A stretch of DNA of 64,000 bases from Lepidurus packardi (GCA_023053545.1 JAKZAN010000004.1:248001-312000), one strand, 5' to 3'; positions 1 through 10,985 are shown, counted from the first letter of the stretch. Numbers and translations: made by a program. Notes: generated by a model from the letters alone, not told the origin.

Positions 1-74
1 TGCAAATGTTAACAATATTTAGCCTCTGAATTATGCTGCCGCCCTTTTGCAGTGGGCATAAGAGAAAGTCGAAG

Positions 75-329
75 TCAGTGCAGGGAAACGGGCGGTAAGG
101 AAAATTGATGAAACACCTGGACAAAAGTGAGGTCTGGTATCGCCAAAGGCACGCCTGTAGGGAGGATAATATGGATTGTAGGAAATATTATTTTCCTTTC
201 CTTCATACAGCTACCTATCAAAGAATAGCACGGAAGGTATGCCGCGCCTACTGGGCGTAGTTTGCTGGTAAAGAATAGTAAAATAAACAGATGTGTGATT
301 TGAAACATGATAATTGTGTAGACTATCAA
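75..329 (-). CDS. possible small secreted or partial protein
   Basis: An open frame on the minus strand starts with a hydrophobic leader (from Met at about 308: MFQITHLFILLFF...) that could be a signal peptide. A possible 57-nt GT-AG intron (gtagct...ctacag) keeps the frame whether it is removed or retained. I recognise no family. It could be the first exons of a gene continuing beyond the left edge, divergent from the gene starting at 1270, or a chance ORF. Confidence 0.22.
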   Translation of the reverse strand: MIVYTIIMFQITHLFILLFFTSKLRPVGAAYLPCYSLIGSCMKERKIIFPTIHIILPTGVPLAIPDLTFVQVFHQFSLPPVSLH

Positions 330-1269
330 AATTCTTCAATAATGAAAAGGAAAATTTCTGTATCTTTTTCTCTTTTCTAATAAAATTTACGCCGGTTATT
401 TGTTTGCTGTTTATTTACTTCGTAGTAAAATAGTTATAGCGTTCTCACATTCATAATAGCTAAAAGTACTTTTTCTTTTATAGTACGTCTTTCAAAAGGA
501 AAGACATAGTACGTTTCTGTTATAGAGTTATGATTTATTTATTAAAAATATTTGCGGAAATTTTAAAATGCACCAGATTAATCTAGTGTTTTTTTAACAA
601 CAGACTAAATTGACAAGAAACGCTTATACTAAACTTGTCCGTGTTACTTGTTTAAGCCAATGTACTTGTAGCCAAGACTTGTATCCAACAATTTTGTAGG
701 TACGTCTTGACTTTATAGTTACTGGGCGTTACCTACAACTCACTGTCCACGAACTTTCAAGTTTCGCGCTAGTTGCAGATAACGTCATCTGTTATTAAGC
801 ATATAACATAGAGGACCTTAGTAAAGTAAAACACGAGTGTCATCTATTAGCGAAAAAATCTCCGAAGTTGCTGAACCGGGGCCTTAACATGAAGTTAAAA
901 ATCAAAGCATACTTTGACAGGACGGGTCGCGTTTAGGTCTTGCATTTTCCTTTATTACCTGACTTTTATGTGTTTTCTTTTTTAGAATACTTATTTTTTG
1001 GCGAGCAATGTTGAACATATCTGGCAACACTGGTCACATCAATAGGTGGCGTATTTGTTCCTTTGTTGTTGGCTTTTTCGCGCGGAATAATAGTTGCTAA
1101 CAAACTTGGATACATTACTGATTAACTGGTCGTTGTGAACTCTCACCAACCTTGTATCTATCCGCACTTTAGTCTGAGAAACTTCTGGTAAAAGACTTTG
1201 TACTATTTTTGTTTCGGTGAACGTTTAATTGATTAGCGTTAATGTTATACACGTTTTGTTTAGGATGCG
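330..1269. other. intergenic, presumed 5' flank of the 1270 gene
   Basis: AT-rich sequence without an exon-like ORF. It should hold the promoter of the plus-strand gene at 1270. I see no clear TATA box and no repeat in it. Confidence 0.4.
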
Positions 1270-3545
1270 ATGGGCACGCCGGTTGCCAGTCCATTTCATT
1301 TGATATTTAGCCCGACGTATGACAGCAATGAAGCCGGGGAAAATTATAGAACTTCCGAGGGTTATGGGAGCTTACGCGATGAGGCTGATGCTGATGAAGA
1401 ACACCTTTACTCAGACTTGGATGAGTCCAATGGAGAAGCTGCTGGCGGGGACAAAAAGAATGCATCGACCGACAACGAAGAACTGTATCAATTACATTAC
1501 TCGGATAATGCTCCGTCCCGCTCCTTTTCACATGTATGGTCTTGACTCTTGAATGCAGCTTTTTAATGGATTTTTTAATGGATTTTCTTATTCATTAACC
1601 CATGTTCTTTGATAGGATGAACTATCCACAGCACTATCAAAGTTAGAAGGTGTCGAAGAAGAAGTTAAGCAGTTGAGAAGTGAAAAGCAAAGCTATCTGA
1701 AAGAAAAGGCTGTCCTGGAAAAGAACTTTTCGTCTTTACTTATGACTGCTCGAGCCAATCTGGAACGGAAAGATCGTCAGCTCAAAGATCTGCAAAAAGA
1801 GTAAATATATTTGCATTGAAAGAGTGAAAGGCATTGCGACAGGTACAATTTTTTTTTCAGGTATGATAACGTTATATTTCGTCGCGGAAAATCCAATAAC
1901 AGAATTAGCCGCGAGATGATAGACAGATTGGCGGAAGAGAAAGCTCGAGCAAAGATAGAAGCTTATTCCAGAGAAACCAAAGAAGTCGCACACAAAGAAA
2001 CCAAAGACGGCGACGTTATTCATTTAACGAACCATGTAAGTGTTTCTCTCGGGAGAAAAATGCTTTATTTTAATGTTTATTTTCCAGACTAATTGCCGGG
2101 TAGCTATGGGAAAAGTGACAGTGAGTTTCGCAACGGACCATTTTGGTTTTGCCGCTAGTCGAAGAAGACCAGTAGAAGATGCACATTGTAGTCAGATTTC
2201 GAATCTGGAAGAAGTGTCTGGTGATGGAGAACTACCTTTTGCCCCAGAAAGGACTCAACCAGCCGAAGGGGCAAGTTCTTCCAGTTCCAAATCCAAAGTT
2301 TCGAATGAGATTACAGAGCGGAGCAGGAGTAGCAAGGCTGGAACTGTGAGGGCTTCAAGTCTAATGCCTAGTAGAAAGAGAATTCCATCCACCAAAGACA
2401 AAAGTAGAACTGGGCCAGTGGTGGAAGCAGTTAGTTCACCAGCTGAGCAGTCTCGTCGAGCCCGAATCCCGGGAACGAAGTACTCAAGATCAAACAAACC
2501 CAAGATTCCATCATCGAGAGCGTATTCGTCGCCCAAAAAACGTGCTAGAGTAGACAGTGGTGACACCAGACCAGCCAGTAAGCGCCGAGTGAGTCCGAAA
2601 CACTACGCAGGTCGACGAAAAGACGCGGAAAACACGGTAACTTTATCCCACACACTGGGGACGATCCCCAACCCGCCCGCTCTGGAGATGGAAGAAGTTA
2701 GTCACCTACCTTCAGCATCCCGGACGTTTAGTGATCCTCGTCTCAACCTGGACGAGATGACGAATAGTGACAGACTTGATTTACCTTTAGCTTCCGTTGC
2801 TACCACTAGTTTGGAAAGGCTGGACCTAGAGACCAATTTAGTACTTAACCCTATTGTCTCTAATTCAGTAGCGTCCAACATTCCTAGAGGGAACGAATCG
2901 TCCGAAAGTTTCCAGTCTCTCGTAGCAGCTGCAGCGGCTGTACTGGCCGCGTCGCCGGCCATGATAAATACGCATCAGGAGACGATAAAGAACGTGGAAT
3001 TGGAAGAGTCGTTGCCGAACAATAATACGTTAGTAATTGAAACTGAGTTGGAAGAGGGCGAACTAACAGACGATGAAGGTGACGGTACGCATAGTGAACA
3101 AATTCCAGGTCGAAGTCAAAGCTCCCAGTCAGGTACTGCCAAGGACCAACTTGTTCGATCCGGAGAAAAGTACAAAAGCGATGGAGACAACCGAATTGTT
3201 CGATCCGCAGAGAAGTACAGTCATAGAGAAAGTTCAACTCACCGTCGCGATGGGATTTCAAGCAAATTAAGCGGTCGAAAGCGATTTTCTACGTGTGCCT
3301 CCGGCCGGTCAGTCCATACTAGTTCGCATCGGACGCGACGCTCTCCCTCTCCTTACAGAAGTGAGCGCCGCCATGATAAAAGCCAAACGGAAAACAAAAC
3401 AGTCGCATCGATAAGTACCTCCCGTCGTCCCAGAGAATCTTTGACGAAAAGCGTAGTGAAAAGAAGAAGTGCGGAAGAAGCATCCGCAAGTAGGATTGAT
3501 CCACTTGATTTGCAACGTTTGCTGGGGAAAAGCAAGGGATATTAA
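1270..3545 (+). CDS. FLASH/CASP8AP2-like coiled-coil nuclear protein
   Basis: Four exons, 1270-1533, 1616-1800, 1861-2035 and 2088-3545, joined by GT-AG introns of 82, 60 and 52 nt with continuous frame, give 693 residues. The N-terminus is acidic with an LYSDLD motif near residue 48. Exon 2 encodes a coiled coil (about residues 89-150) with SSLLMTARANLERKDRQLKDL, which resembles the FLASH/CASP8AP2 N-terminal coiled coil (family pattern SALIKTAR..I.RKD..I..L). The long last exon is low-complexity, Ser/Arg/Lys-rich and basic, and holds ELEEGEL.DDEGD, an acidic motif also known in FLASH. FLASH proteins act in histone pre-mRNA processing at histone locus bodies. The C-terminal SANT-like domain of vertebrate FLASH is not evident here. 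The assignment rests on the coiled coil and the acidic motif only. Confidence 0.6.
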
Positions 3546-4401
3546 AAGTGTAGTAGCGGTACGTTAAGTTATTCCAAGCGCTGTCATCGTTTATTTACTA
3601 TGTATCAATGTATGCATTTGGATTCGTTCGTAAGTTCTGCACCTCTCTTCCCGAGTACACAGTATTCTCTTGTAAATGATCCGTTACTTATTTTCTTTTC
3701 GTGCAAAGTAATATGTTGGTTCGATGTGTCAAATACCAAGCCGAGAAATTCAACGCGAACTGTTATTCATAGTAAGCGAAAATATGGAAAGGCAGTAAGT
3801 AGGCTAGTGCTTTTAAAAACGAGATAAGCAAGTTTGGGGCCCAACGCTTTGAGCGCGCCATCCCTTCAGGTCAGATTACATAACAAGAGTTAGGGAATAC
3901 AGAAGGAAGCATGCGAAGCAAACAGGATGTTGACAAGAATGAATTCTAAAATCCGGACAGGAGGTAGATTCATATTGTTCGTTGTTCTTGTTTTTGTTGT
4001 TCGCTGTTCTTTTACTGTACTTTTTACGTATATGACCAAAATAATTTCGAAACGTATAGTACATGCGTATTGCGGAGAAACAGGACCGAGTAGAGCTAAC
4101 TGCGTTGATAATGACTAGCATACTGCAGACATATTTTTTTTTACAATGAATTATAAAAGAATTTGGATAATATGTTTAACTTATACTGTCGCTTTACGAC
4201 ATGCATCATATGGGAAGTAAACTTTGATGAGGGAAATAAGTTAAGCATTCTTAGGCAAAAGACGCCATTCTAACTTGTTCAGGACATTGCTTAACTAATC
4301 TGAGAGTCCAAGAAGCGATAAATATCTTGCTATCCTCGCTGTCGTTTCGCGGTAAACAATGTGATGTTACGGAAACCCGAGGGTGTCGTCTCCCAGTCCC
4401 G
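3546..4401. other. intergenic; start of Kazal unit upstream block
   Basis: The first 300 bases are the 3' flank of the preceding gene. From about 3920 the sequence matches the block lying 400-600 bp upstream of other Kazal genes (tgttctttta... then cgtacatgcggattgcagag-like stretches). ORFs here recur as repeat copies elsewhere and are not judged coding. Confidence 0.5.
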
Positions 4402-4409
4402 TATAAAAG
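4402..4409 (+). promoter_or_regulatory. TATA box of Kazal gene K1
   Basis: tataaaag, 76 bp before the ATG, inside the conserved context CCCGTATAAAAGGCCG..CGCAAGTCC shared by the whole cluster. Confidence 0.7.
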
Positions 4410-4484
4410 GCCGTTCGCAAGTCCGCAAAGCCAGACTTCTCGTACCCACTTCTGGATAAAGACAAGGCAAAACTATCTGTTGCA

Positions 4485-4783
4485 ATGAAGACGTCAGTAT
4501 TATTCCTACTTATTGCAGCCCTATACCTATCAACAATGACCCAAGATTGCCAGGGACGTCCTGCTAGAAACAATTGCATCTGCACAATGCAATACTCACC
4601 AGTGTGTGGTGTTAACGGCGTTACATATGGTAACAGTTGTGAACTGGGTTGTGCAGGTACGGACAGTGACGGATTTCTTTTCTATTCCCCAAATGTTTAC
4701 TTGATCGATCACTAAATATAATATTTGCTACAGGAGTCAGACAACGTCACGAAGGCCGATGTAACAGAAGGATTGTAAAGTAA
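4485..4783 (+). CDS. Kazal-type serine protease inhibitor K1 (subtype A)
   Basis: Two exons, 4485-4656 and 4734-4783, with a 77-nt GT-AG intron, encode 73 residues. A signal peptide ([20 protein letters not shown], cleavage near residue 20-24) precedes a single Kazal domain: C-x-C-x7-C-x10-C-x3-C in exon 1 and the sixth Cys in exon 2 ([10 protein letters not shown]), with the core [14 protein letters not shown]. Reading through the intron would give a 76-aa form lacking Cys6, so the spliced form is preferred. The predicted P1 (second residue after Cys2) is Met. Probably secreted, blocking subtilisin-, chymotrypsin- or elastase-like proteases. An AATAAA signal lies at 5069-5074. Confidence 0.88.
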
Positions 4784-5624
4784 AAAAGGAATTTTGAAAA
4801 ATTCCAATCATTGAAGTTCACATCAAGAATACACGGCTTTCTTAACTTTACATTTTCGGCTTCGTTGAACAAGATCGAGGATCCAATACTTGGTTCATCG
4901 CAATATTAAAAACTTCCTTTAAAATCAAATGAAATCATCACATAGGTTGTTTATTTTGGTTTCAAAACGTAACTGTTTGGACGAAACTACTGGCAGTTAA
5001 ATGCGGTATCGCATACCTAGCGACCATAGATTGTCATTTGAAATAGTGTATTGTATGTGTGAACTTTTAATAAATTTAGTTAAAGCCAATATGGACTTTT
5101 AATTATTGTGTATGAAAGCAGTTTCAACAAGCAGTTTCATCATAGAACTCTAGTTCTATGAAGTGTAACACATCGTGTTCTTGGCGAAGGGAATGCTTAC
5201 AAGCAGAATGACACGCATGACTATTAAGAAAGGTCAAACGTTGTCAGAATGAAGAGTGAAGCTGGAGGTTTGCTTTTTACTATCCGCTTGTTTCGAATAT
5301 TGTATTTCGCTTTTAGTACTTTTTGATAGCCATGTACGTGTATGGCAAATTAATTGGAAACGTACATGCGGATTGCAGAGAAACATCAGCCATAAAGCTA
5401 AATGTTTGGATAATGACTAGAATACTGCAGAATCATATTTTTTCATTATTAATGTATTAAATACTAAGGTATACAAGATACTACGGTATATTTATACTGT
5501 TGGTTTACGACATGCATCAATATGGGAATGTCCATATGTCCAATGGGTAAGTCCATAGATATGAAAAAGCATGGAGAATCTTGGAAACTTCCATGGATAA
5601 AACTTGTAAAAACATGTAAAAATC

Positions 5625-5658
<34 letters not shown>

Positions 5659-5945
5659 ATGACACGGCATACGATTTCGGACCCATTTCAAAGAAAAAAA
5701 TCCATGTAACTCCATAACAGACTTTTCATGGATTGACACGAAAAAGGCAATACTTCTTTTTCCCGTGAAGCAAACTTGGGGCAAATAAGTTAATCATCCT
5801 CAGAGAAAAGACAGCCAAGGACGCAAATTTAATTTGGCGCAGTGCATTGGTTAATCTGAGCCAAGGAAGCGATTTCTATCTCGCTACCGTTGCGTGGTAA
5901 ACAGTTTGAGATTAGAAAAATCTGAGGGTGTGTCTTCCTGTCCCG
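4784..5945. other. K1 3' flank and K2 upstream block
   Basis: Contains the K1 polyadenylation signal (5069-5074). The right half of a hairpin that is complete at 12211-12273 lies near 5170-5212. The conserved Kazal-unit upstream block follows from about 5225, with a poly-A run at 5629-5657. No gene is seen. Confidence 0.6.
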
Positions 5946-5952
5946 TATAAAA
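5946..5952 (+). promoter_or_regulatory. TATA box of Kazal gene K2
   Basis: tataaaa in CCCGTATAAAACACCGCTCGCAAG, 96 bp before the ATG. Confidence 0.65.
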
Positions 5953-6047
5953 CACCGCTCGCAAGTCCACCAAGCAACAGTTCTCATATGCCCTTCCCTG
6001 TAAAGACAAAACTATTAGATTTGGGCAAAACATAGCAATCTGTTACA

Positions 6048-6326
6048 ATGAAAACGTCAGTTTTATTTCTGCTTATTGTAGCCATATTCCTATTAACAAT
6101 GACCCAAGAATGCCAAGGTAAGAGAAATTGCCACCACTGCCAGACAAAACCATACGCACCAGTGTGTGGTGAAGACGGCGTTATTTATTATAACATTTGC
6201 ATGCTGCGTTGTAAAGGTAAGGGTAGTGAGATTTCTATTCCTCAACTGATTACTGATCAACCAGTAAATATAATATCTATTACAGGAGTCAAAGAAGCTC
6301 CCGATTTTACAACTTGTGGCTACTAA
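6048..6326 (+). CDS. Kazal-type serine protease inhibitor K2 (subtype B)
   Basis: Exons 6048-6216 and 6286-6326 encode 69 residues with a signal peptide ending near QECQG. The Kazal domain is of subtype B: C-HH-C with eight residues to Cys3 (APVCGEDGVIYYN), and Cys6 comes from exon 2 (GVKEAPDFTTCGY). The predicted P1 is Thr. The 69-nt intron is a multiple of three and free of stops, so an unspliced message would encode a 92-residue protein that still holds all six cysteines. This differs from most paralogues, where retention truncates the domain. The inhibitor role is inferred from the family. Confidence 0.85.
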   Translation: MKTSVLFLLIVAIFLLTMTQECQGKRNCHHCQTKPYAPVCGEDGVIYYNICMLRCKGKGSEISIPQLITDQPVNIISITGVKEAPDFTTCGY

Positions 6327-6877
6327 AAAATTAATTTTCTGGAAATTCCGATCAAGAATACCGATCAAGATTCCGATCAAGAATGGTTGTTATATATGTT
6401 AAGTATGCTATATCGAATAGGTCGTTCTTTGAAATAGTGTATTGTATGTGTGATCTTTCAATACATTGCTTAAAGCCAACATATGGCCCTGTAATTATTG
6501 TGTATGATTTTGGCTCGCAAACAAGAGTAAGAATTAAGTAAGGATTTTTTTTAAATTACAGTTTGATAAAACAAGCAAAGAATGCAACCTAATCAAGCAA
6601 GCTTTCGAGAAAACGAGGTTAGGCTATAGGCGAACCGCATATTTTTATAAATCGAACGTACATCAGCTTAGTCCGTAGGTTTCTTTTACAGGAGCATCTG
6701 GAATATAAGCGGATGACTGTGTGGATAAGAACCCAGTTCGATTTTAGCGCCATCGCTTTTTTAAAATACGTATACGCTATATTATAAAATTATACTTTAT
6801 TCCCAGTTACTTTTATACTTTTATCTCTCAACCTATTTACTGTCTTTCTCACTAAACCTAATTACTGCCTTTCCAGT
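6327..6877. other. K2 3' flank
   Basis: Shared almost unchanged with the 3' flanks of K5 (from 13293) and K7 (from 17116), including AATTTTCTGGAAATTCCGATC and CGAACCGCATATTTTTATAAATC. It leads into the Aurora fragment. No coding sequence seen. Confidence 0.6.
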
Positions 6878-7268
6878 GATCATCTCAGGAGACGAGTAGT
6901 CCCAAGCTCCGAAAGCTGTGGATCGTCGAGAAGAAGGCGCATTTGGACTGACCAGTCAACATCAGCAATCTTGAGCTCGACGAAGAATCAGCAGATTCTC
7001 ACTCTTGATGTCGAGATGTGCATGACACTTAACGGGCATGAAAGTAAAGCAACGAGTTCGCCATTTGGGCCATGTACTTGGCGGCAGTTTTTTTCGTCAA
7101 AACGTGGGTTGGGTTGACTGATCAAGTGCTTGTACATCCCGCCTTTGGCCGCGTATTCCGGTATCAGGTACATGCGAGTATCGTCGTAAAAATAGCCAAC
7201 TCAGCGAAAAACGTTGGGATGGCGCAGACGAGCTTGGATTTCAATTTTTCGGCGAAACCGGTGTTCGA
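6878..7268 (-). pseudogene. Aurora kinase pseudogene fragment, copy 1
   Basis: Minus-strand translation across frames matches the central Aurora kinase domain in order: VEHRFRRKIEIQ and RLRHPNV, then GYFYDDTRMYLIPEYAAKGG, AAKYMAQMANSLLYFHAR, HLDIK.ENLLI (normally HRDIKPENLL), ELKIADVDWSV (normally ELKIADFGWSV) and APSSRRST with DYSSPEMI. Stops and frameshifts break it, the catalytic HRD Arg is Leu and the DFG motif is destroyed. The N-lobe Gly loop and most of the C-lobe are missing. It is a dead intronless fragment of about 130 codons, duplicated with the Kazal unit (copies at 13810 and 17632). Confidence 0.8.
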
Positions 7269-8370
7269 CAAATGGGATTAAGGACAGGGAAAAAGGTACC
7301 TATAGTGATTGACAACCACTTTTCTACTAAAACACTAAACACCAAAACACTAAAAAAAAACCTCTAGGCTCCGAGTCTTTACGCGAAGCCTAGAGATCGA
7401 GGAAGAACTCCAACTGGGGTTAGCTTCGAACTGCAACAGACTTATTAGAGAAGAGGAGTGACGAGAAGCCAGTGGCGCTCGGTGAGGCTGGTACTTATAG
7501 GCCGGTTGGACGTCGGGATCTGGGTGGGGCGCCTTGATTGATAACCTGTGCTGGGATTAGGTAGGCCTTGGTTGCGTCTTTGTATGGGCGTCGTGCTCTC
7601 TGTTCTTGGAATTGGCTTGCTTTCTACTGCGTCGTTGGGCTTCTTCGTTCACTGCTGTATCCGGATCGTTGTCCATGGGCTAAACCTACAGGCTGGGAAT
7701 ACAAGTGGGGTTTTGGGATGCTCATACAGCTTAAGGCTATTATGGGTTAAGTGTAGACCTTCACGAGATCTCTGACCATGACCAGAGAGATGTCGTTACG
7801 TTGCTCTTCATGTTAGTTAACATGTGGTTAGCGTTATGGTTGGGTAAATTATTAAACTATTGAACTTTTGTTAGACTATTAAAAAAAGTCACACATTGTT
7901 AGATTGAAGGTTCAAATGGTAGTTTTGCTATTTACTATCCTCTCTTTCGAATATTGTATTTCGCTTGGTCGTTTTCAACAGCCATCATGTACCGTATGAC
8001 CAAACTAATTTCCAACCGTACATGCGGATTGCAGAGAAACATCAACGATTGCTTGGGGAACTACCTGCTTGGGGAATGACAATAATACTTTATTAATGTA
8101 TTTTTTTCATAGTGATTTTAAAAGATTGTATGAAATTATAGTATCTTTACTGTTGCTTTACGACACGGATAGACACGGGGAAGCAAAAAGTTTGATTAGG
8201 GAAGTATTCTTAGAGAAAAGACGGCCAAAGACGTAATTCTAACTTGGTGCAGTGCATTGCTTTTAGCTTATCTGAGAGGCCAGCGAGTGACAAACATTCC
8301 GCTATCGTTTGGTGGTAAACAAAGTGAGGGTTCAGAAACCTGGGGGTGTTGTTTTTGCTTCTCTGTCCCG
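7269..8370. other. duplicated spacer X1 and K3 upstream block
   Basis: 7290-7900 is near-identical to 14225-14860 (spacer X2), following the Aurora fragment in both units. It has a short inverted repeat (tctaggct...agcctaga) and unrecognised GC-richer sequence at 7430-7790. ORFs in it are not conserved as proteins and I find no family. From about 7890 the Kazal upstream block follows. Confidence 0.55.
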
Positions 8371-8378
8371 TATAAGAG
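8371..8378 (+). promoter_or_regulatory. TATA box of Kazal gene K3
   Basis: tataagag, 84 bp before the K3 ATG. One base differs from the tataaaag of K1, K4, K6 and K8. Confidence 0.55.
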
Positions 8379-8454
8379 ACCGCTCGCAAGTCCGCAAAGC
8401 CACACTTCTCGTAACTACTTCTGGATAAAGACCAAGGCAAAGCTACCAGTTGCA

Positions 8455-8750
8455 ATGAAGACGTCAGTATTATTCCTTCTTATTGCAACCCTATACCTAT
8501 CAACAATGACCCAAGATTGCCAGGGATTTCCTGGACCGCGTTGCATCTGCACAGAGCAATTGGATCCAGTGTGTGGTGTAAACGGCGTTACATATGGCAA
8601 CAGTTGTGAACTGGGTTGTGCAGGTACGGGCAGTGGCGGATTTGATTTCTATTCCCCAAATGTTTACTTGATCGATCACTAAATATAATATTTATTACAG
8701 GAGTCAGACAACGTCACAAAGGCCCATGTAACAGAAGGAATGTCCGGTAA
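8455..8750 (+). CDS. Kazal-type serine protease inhibitor K3 (subtype A)
   Basis: Exons 8455-8623 and 8701-8750 (77-nt intron) encode 72 residues. The open frame extends upstream to 8257, but the start at 8455 matches all paralogues and lies downstream of the TATA box. The signal peptide is [20 protein letters not shown]. The Kazal core is [15 protein letters not shown], and exon 2 supplies GVRQRHKGPC with the sixth Cys. The predicted P1 is Glu. The residues before Cys1 (FPGPR) differ from the RPARNN of the other A genes. Confidence 0.87.
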
Positions 8751-9365
8751 AAAAGGAATTTTGGGAATTCCGATCATTGAAGTTCACATTTCGGCTTCAT
8801 TGAACAAGATGGAGGATCCAATACTTGGTTCATCGCAATATTAAAAACTTCCATTAAATCAACAGAAATAATCACACAGGTTGTTTATTTTGGTTTTAAA
8901 ACGTTGGACGAAACTACTGGCAGTTAAATGCGGAATCGCATACCTAGCGACCATAGATTGTCATTTGAAATAGTGTATTGTATGTGTGAGCTTTTAATAA
9001 ATTAATTTAAAGCCAACATGGCCTTTTAATTATTGCGTATGAAAGCAGTTTCATCGCTTGTAAACATTCCATTCGCCAAGTGTTCACATCGTGTTCTTGG
9101 CGAAGGGAATGCTTACAAGAAGAATGACACGCATGACTATTAAGAAAGGTCAAACGTTATTAGAATGAAGAGTGAAGCTGGAGATTTGCTTTTTATTATC
9201 CGCTTGTTTCGAATATTGTATTTCGCTTTTAGTACTTTTTGATAGCCATGTTTGCTTCTACAAAAGGCTCGAGTATCTAACCCCCTGTGCCGGGTTTTAA
9301 AAATCCATAACAAACAAACGGCAGAGTTTTGGGGCAGATGTACATTCTACATAATTTTTAGTTAA
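8751..9365. other. K3 3' flank, truncated unit
   Basis: Homologous to the K1 and K4 3' flanks up to about 9249, where the copy stops inside the gatagccatg motif and unrelated DNA begins. It contains the hairpin at 9056-9119. Confidence 0.55.
9056..9119. repeat. long inverted repeat (hairpin)
   Basis: gcttgtaaacattccattcg pairs imperfectly with cgaagggaatgcttacaag across a short loop. It is a diverged copy of the hairpins at 12211 and 16036. Confidence 0.6.
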
Positions 9366-9369
9366 CTGC

Positions 9370-9584
9370 ACAATTTTTTAGAAATATTAAAATTTTAGAA
9401 TTTAGAATTTTTATTATTAGAATTTTTTTAGAAATATTAGAATCAGTCACTTTATTTTTAGAAATATTAGAATTTTTTAGAATATTAAAATTTAGAATTT
9501 AGAATTTTTATTATTAGAATTTTTTAGAAATATTAAAATTTAGAATTTTTATTACTAGAATTTTTTTTAGAAATATTAGAATCA
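9370..9584. repeat. AT-rich tandem repeat
   Basis: Reiterated units built from ttagaaatattaaaatttag and aatttttattattagaattt, with the marker gaatcag at two unit ends. This is simple or satellite-like sequence inside the block that interrupts the Kazal cluster. Confidence 0.7.
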
Positions 9585-10233
9585 GCCGCTTGTTTTTGAT
9601 GGAATCAAATTTTAAAGGACCGATCCAAAATGATAAAACTCACAGCATTTTAATCGGTTATTATAAACAATTTCAGAACAATCTTCACAGAATCTTCAAT
9701 AAGCGAAACCTTTTTTCCGGATGTTCCTTTGCGCTACGATTTTGAAGCAAGACAAACATATTTTTGCAGTAAAACAAAGTATCTTAGGTTTGATCTCAAA
9801 TTGATGTTAAATTACCTGATTTGCTTCACCATTCAAGTTTTTGGGCGATTCGAATGGTTCGAAAAGAGATAGCATAAGCACATTCTAATAATAGATTTCT
9901 TTCAGTTGGAGTGTTTACATTCTAGTTGCTCATCCGTGAAGTCAATTCATTTTAGTTTGAGTAATTTCTTCACTCACTTTAGAAGAATATTGAAAAGTAA
10001 ATACAAACTAATACATTGGAACAATTTATAAGAAAAATACATGGGAATTACAAAGAAAAGCTTTTAAGCTACAAAGAAAACGTCTATGAAGCGAAGGGTA
10101 AATGTTGCTGAAGTGCTTTCTGTTTTCTGTCTTTCGTTTATTGTGTTTCTTTTATGTATGCATGTTTGCTATGCTTCTTTGCTTCCTGGGTGCCTTATGG
10201 AAAGGGAAGTTTGATAATTGAGGGTGTTTTTAG
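9585..10233. other. unassigned AT-rich sequence
   Basis: No gene, RNA or repeat family recognised. It ends in a polypyrimidine/AG acceptor-like site (gggtgtttttag, AG at 10232-10233). Confidence 0.4.
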
Positions 10234-10398
10234 GGGATTTCTGAGTCGCCTACGAGTCCAGTTGGAGATTTTGAAAGACAAATCGAATCAAATGGAGGCG
10301 ATTTGAAGGAACGTGCTCGACGTTTGTTGGAAAAAACCAGAAGAGAGAATTCGAAGCCTCGAATGCTAGTTTCTATTCCCACCAAACCTCTCAGCAAA
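10234..10398 (+). pseudogene. orphan exon-like ORF
   Basis: A 55-codon open stretch bounded by an acceptor-like gtgtttttag and a donor-like AAA/GTAAAA. It encodes a charged helix with ERARRLLEKTRRENSKPRM, which loosely recalls the start of anillin (LLERTR.RRE pattern). No other exon lies nearby. It is probably a duplicated, stranded exon from another locus; the identity is weak. Confidence 0.3.
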
Positions 10399-10488
10399 GT
10401 AAAAAAGCAATTATACTGCTTTAAGGCCACGGTGTACCGCAAGCAGTTGTTATTTTTTTGTCAAAAGATGGCACTGACATGCATCGAA

Positions 10489-10985
10489 TGATCTATCAAC
10501 AGGTTCTCCAGTTTCGGAAATCCGAGATAAAAATGACACTAGTGTGTATTATGGTTTCAAAACGTTCTCGGAAAACGAATGACAAACGGGTGTCACTCGA
10601 ATTCAAAAATGGTAGTTGGATTGTAAATACATTAGTTTAGGTTAGGTTAAGTTAGGATAGGTTAGGTTAAGTTAGGATAGGTTAGGTTTAGGTTAGTTTA
10701 GGTTTGATTAGGTTAGTTTAGGTTTGATTAGGTTAGGTTAGCTTAAGTTAGGTTATTAAGTTAGGTTAGCTTAGGTTAGGTTATTAAGTTAGGTTAGATT
10801 AGGTTAGCTTCACGATTCTCATCAATTTTCGTTGATGAGAGTCGCTAAAATTTGAATTTTCTTTCACTCCACTAGCTGAAAAAAGAAGAATTCATTGTTG
10901 GCCAATGACACACTAGTGTCATGTTTGACCCAGGGACACTTTACGTACGTATGTAACTAAATCCGGAGAACGTGTTGTGATCTAT
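10489..10985. mobile_element. hAT-type MITE with 8-bp target duplication
   Basis: The element spans 10497-10977 and is flanked by the perfect 8-bp direct repeat tgatctat (10489-10496 and 10978-10985). The ends are inverted: caacaggttctccag on the left and the complement of ccggagaacgtgttg on the right (about 13 of 15 match). An 8-bp duplication is the hAT hallmark. There is no transposase inside. The interior carries the TTAGG-like array. A partial inverted copy lies at 40355-40535. Confidence 0.8.
10636..10806 (+). repeat. degenerate TTAGG-like array
   Basis: Irregular runs of ttaggttagg, ttaagttagg and ttaggtttag resembling the arthropod telomeric TTAGG repeat. The array lies wholly inside the hAT MITE, so it is interstitial and probably not a relic of a chromosome end. 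Confidence 0.75.

Noticed and set aside
7072-7281. Plus-strand ORF repeated at 14004 and 17826
   Set aside because: It is the antisense of the Aurora kinase fragment, and the minus strand explains the conservation.
7548-7775. 75-codon ORF in spacer X, with a similar 66-codon ORF at 14475
   Set aside because: Present in both copies because the DNA is duplicated, but the reading frame changes between copies and no family is recognisable.
10636-10806. Telomere or chromosome-fusion relic
   Set aside because: The TTAGG-like array is bounded by transposon tips and an 8-bp target duplication, so transposition explains it.
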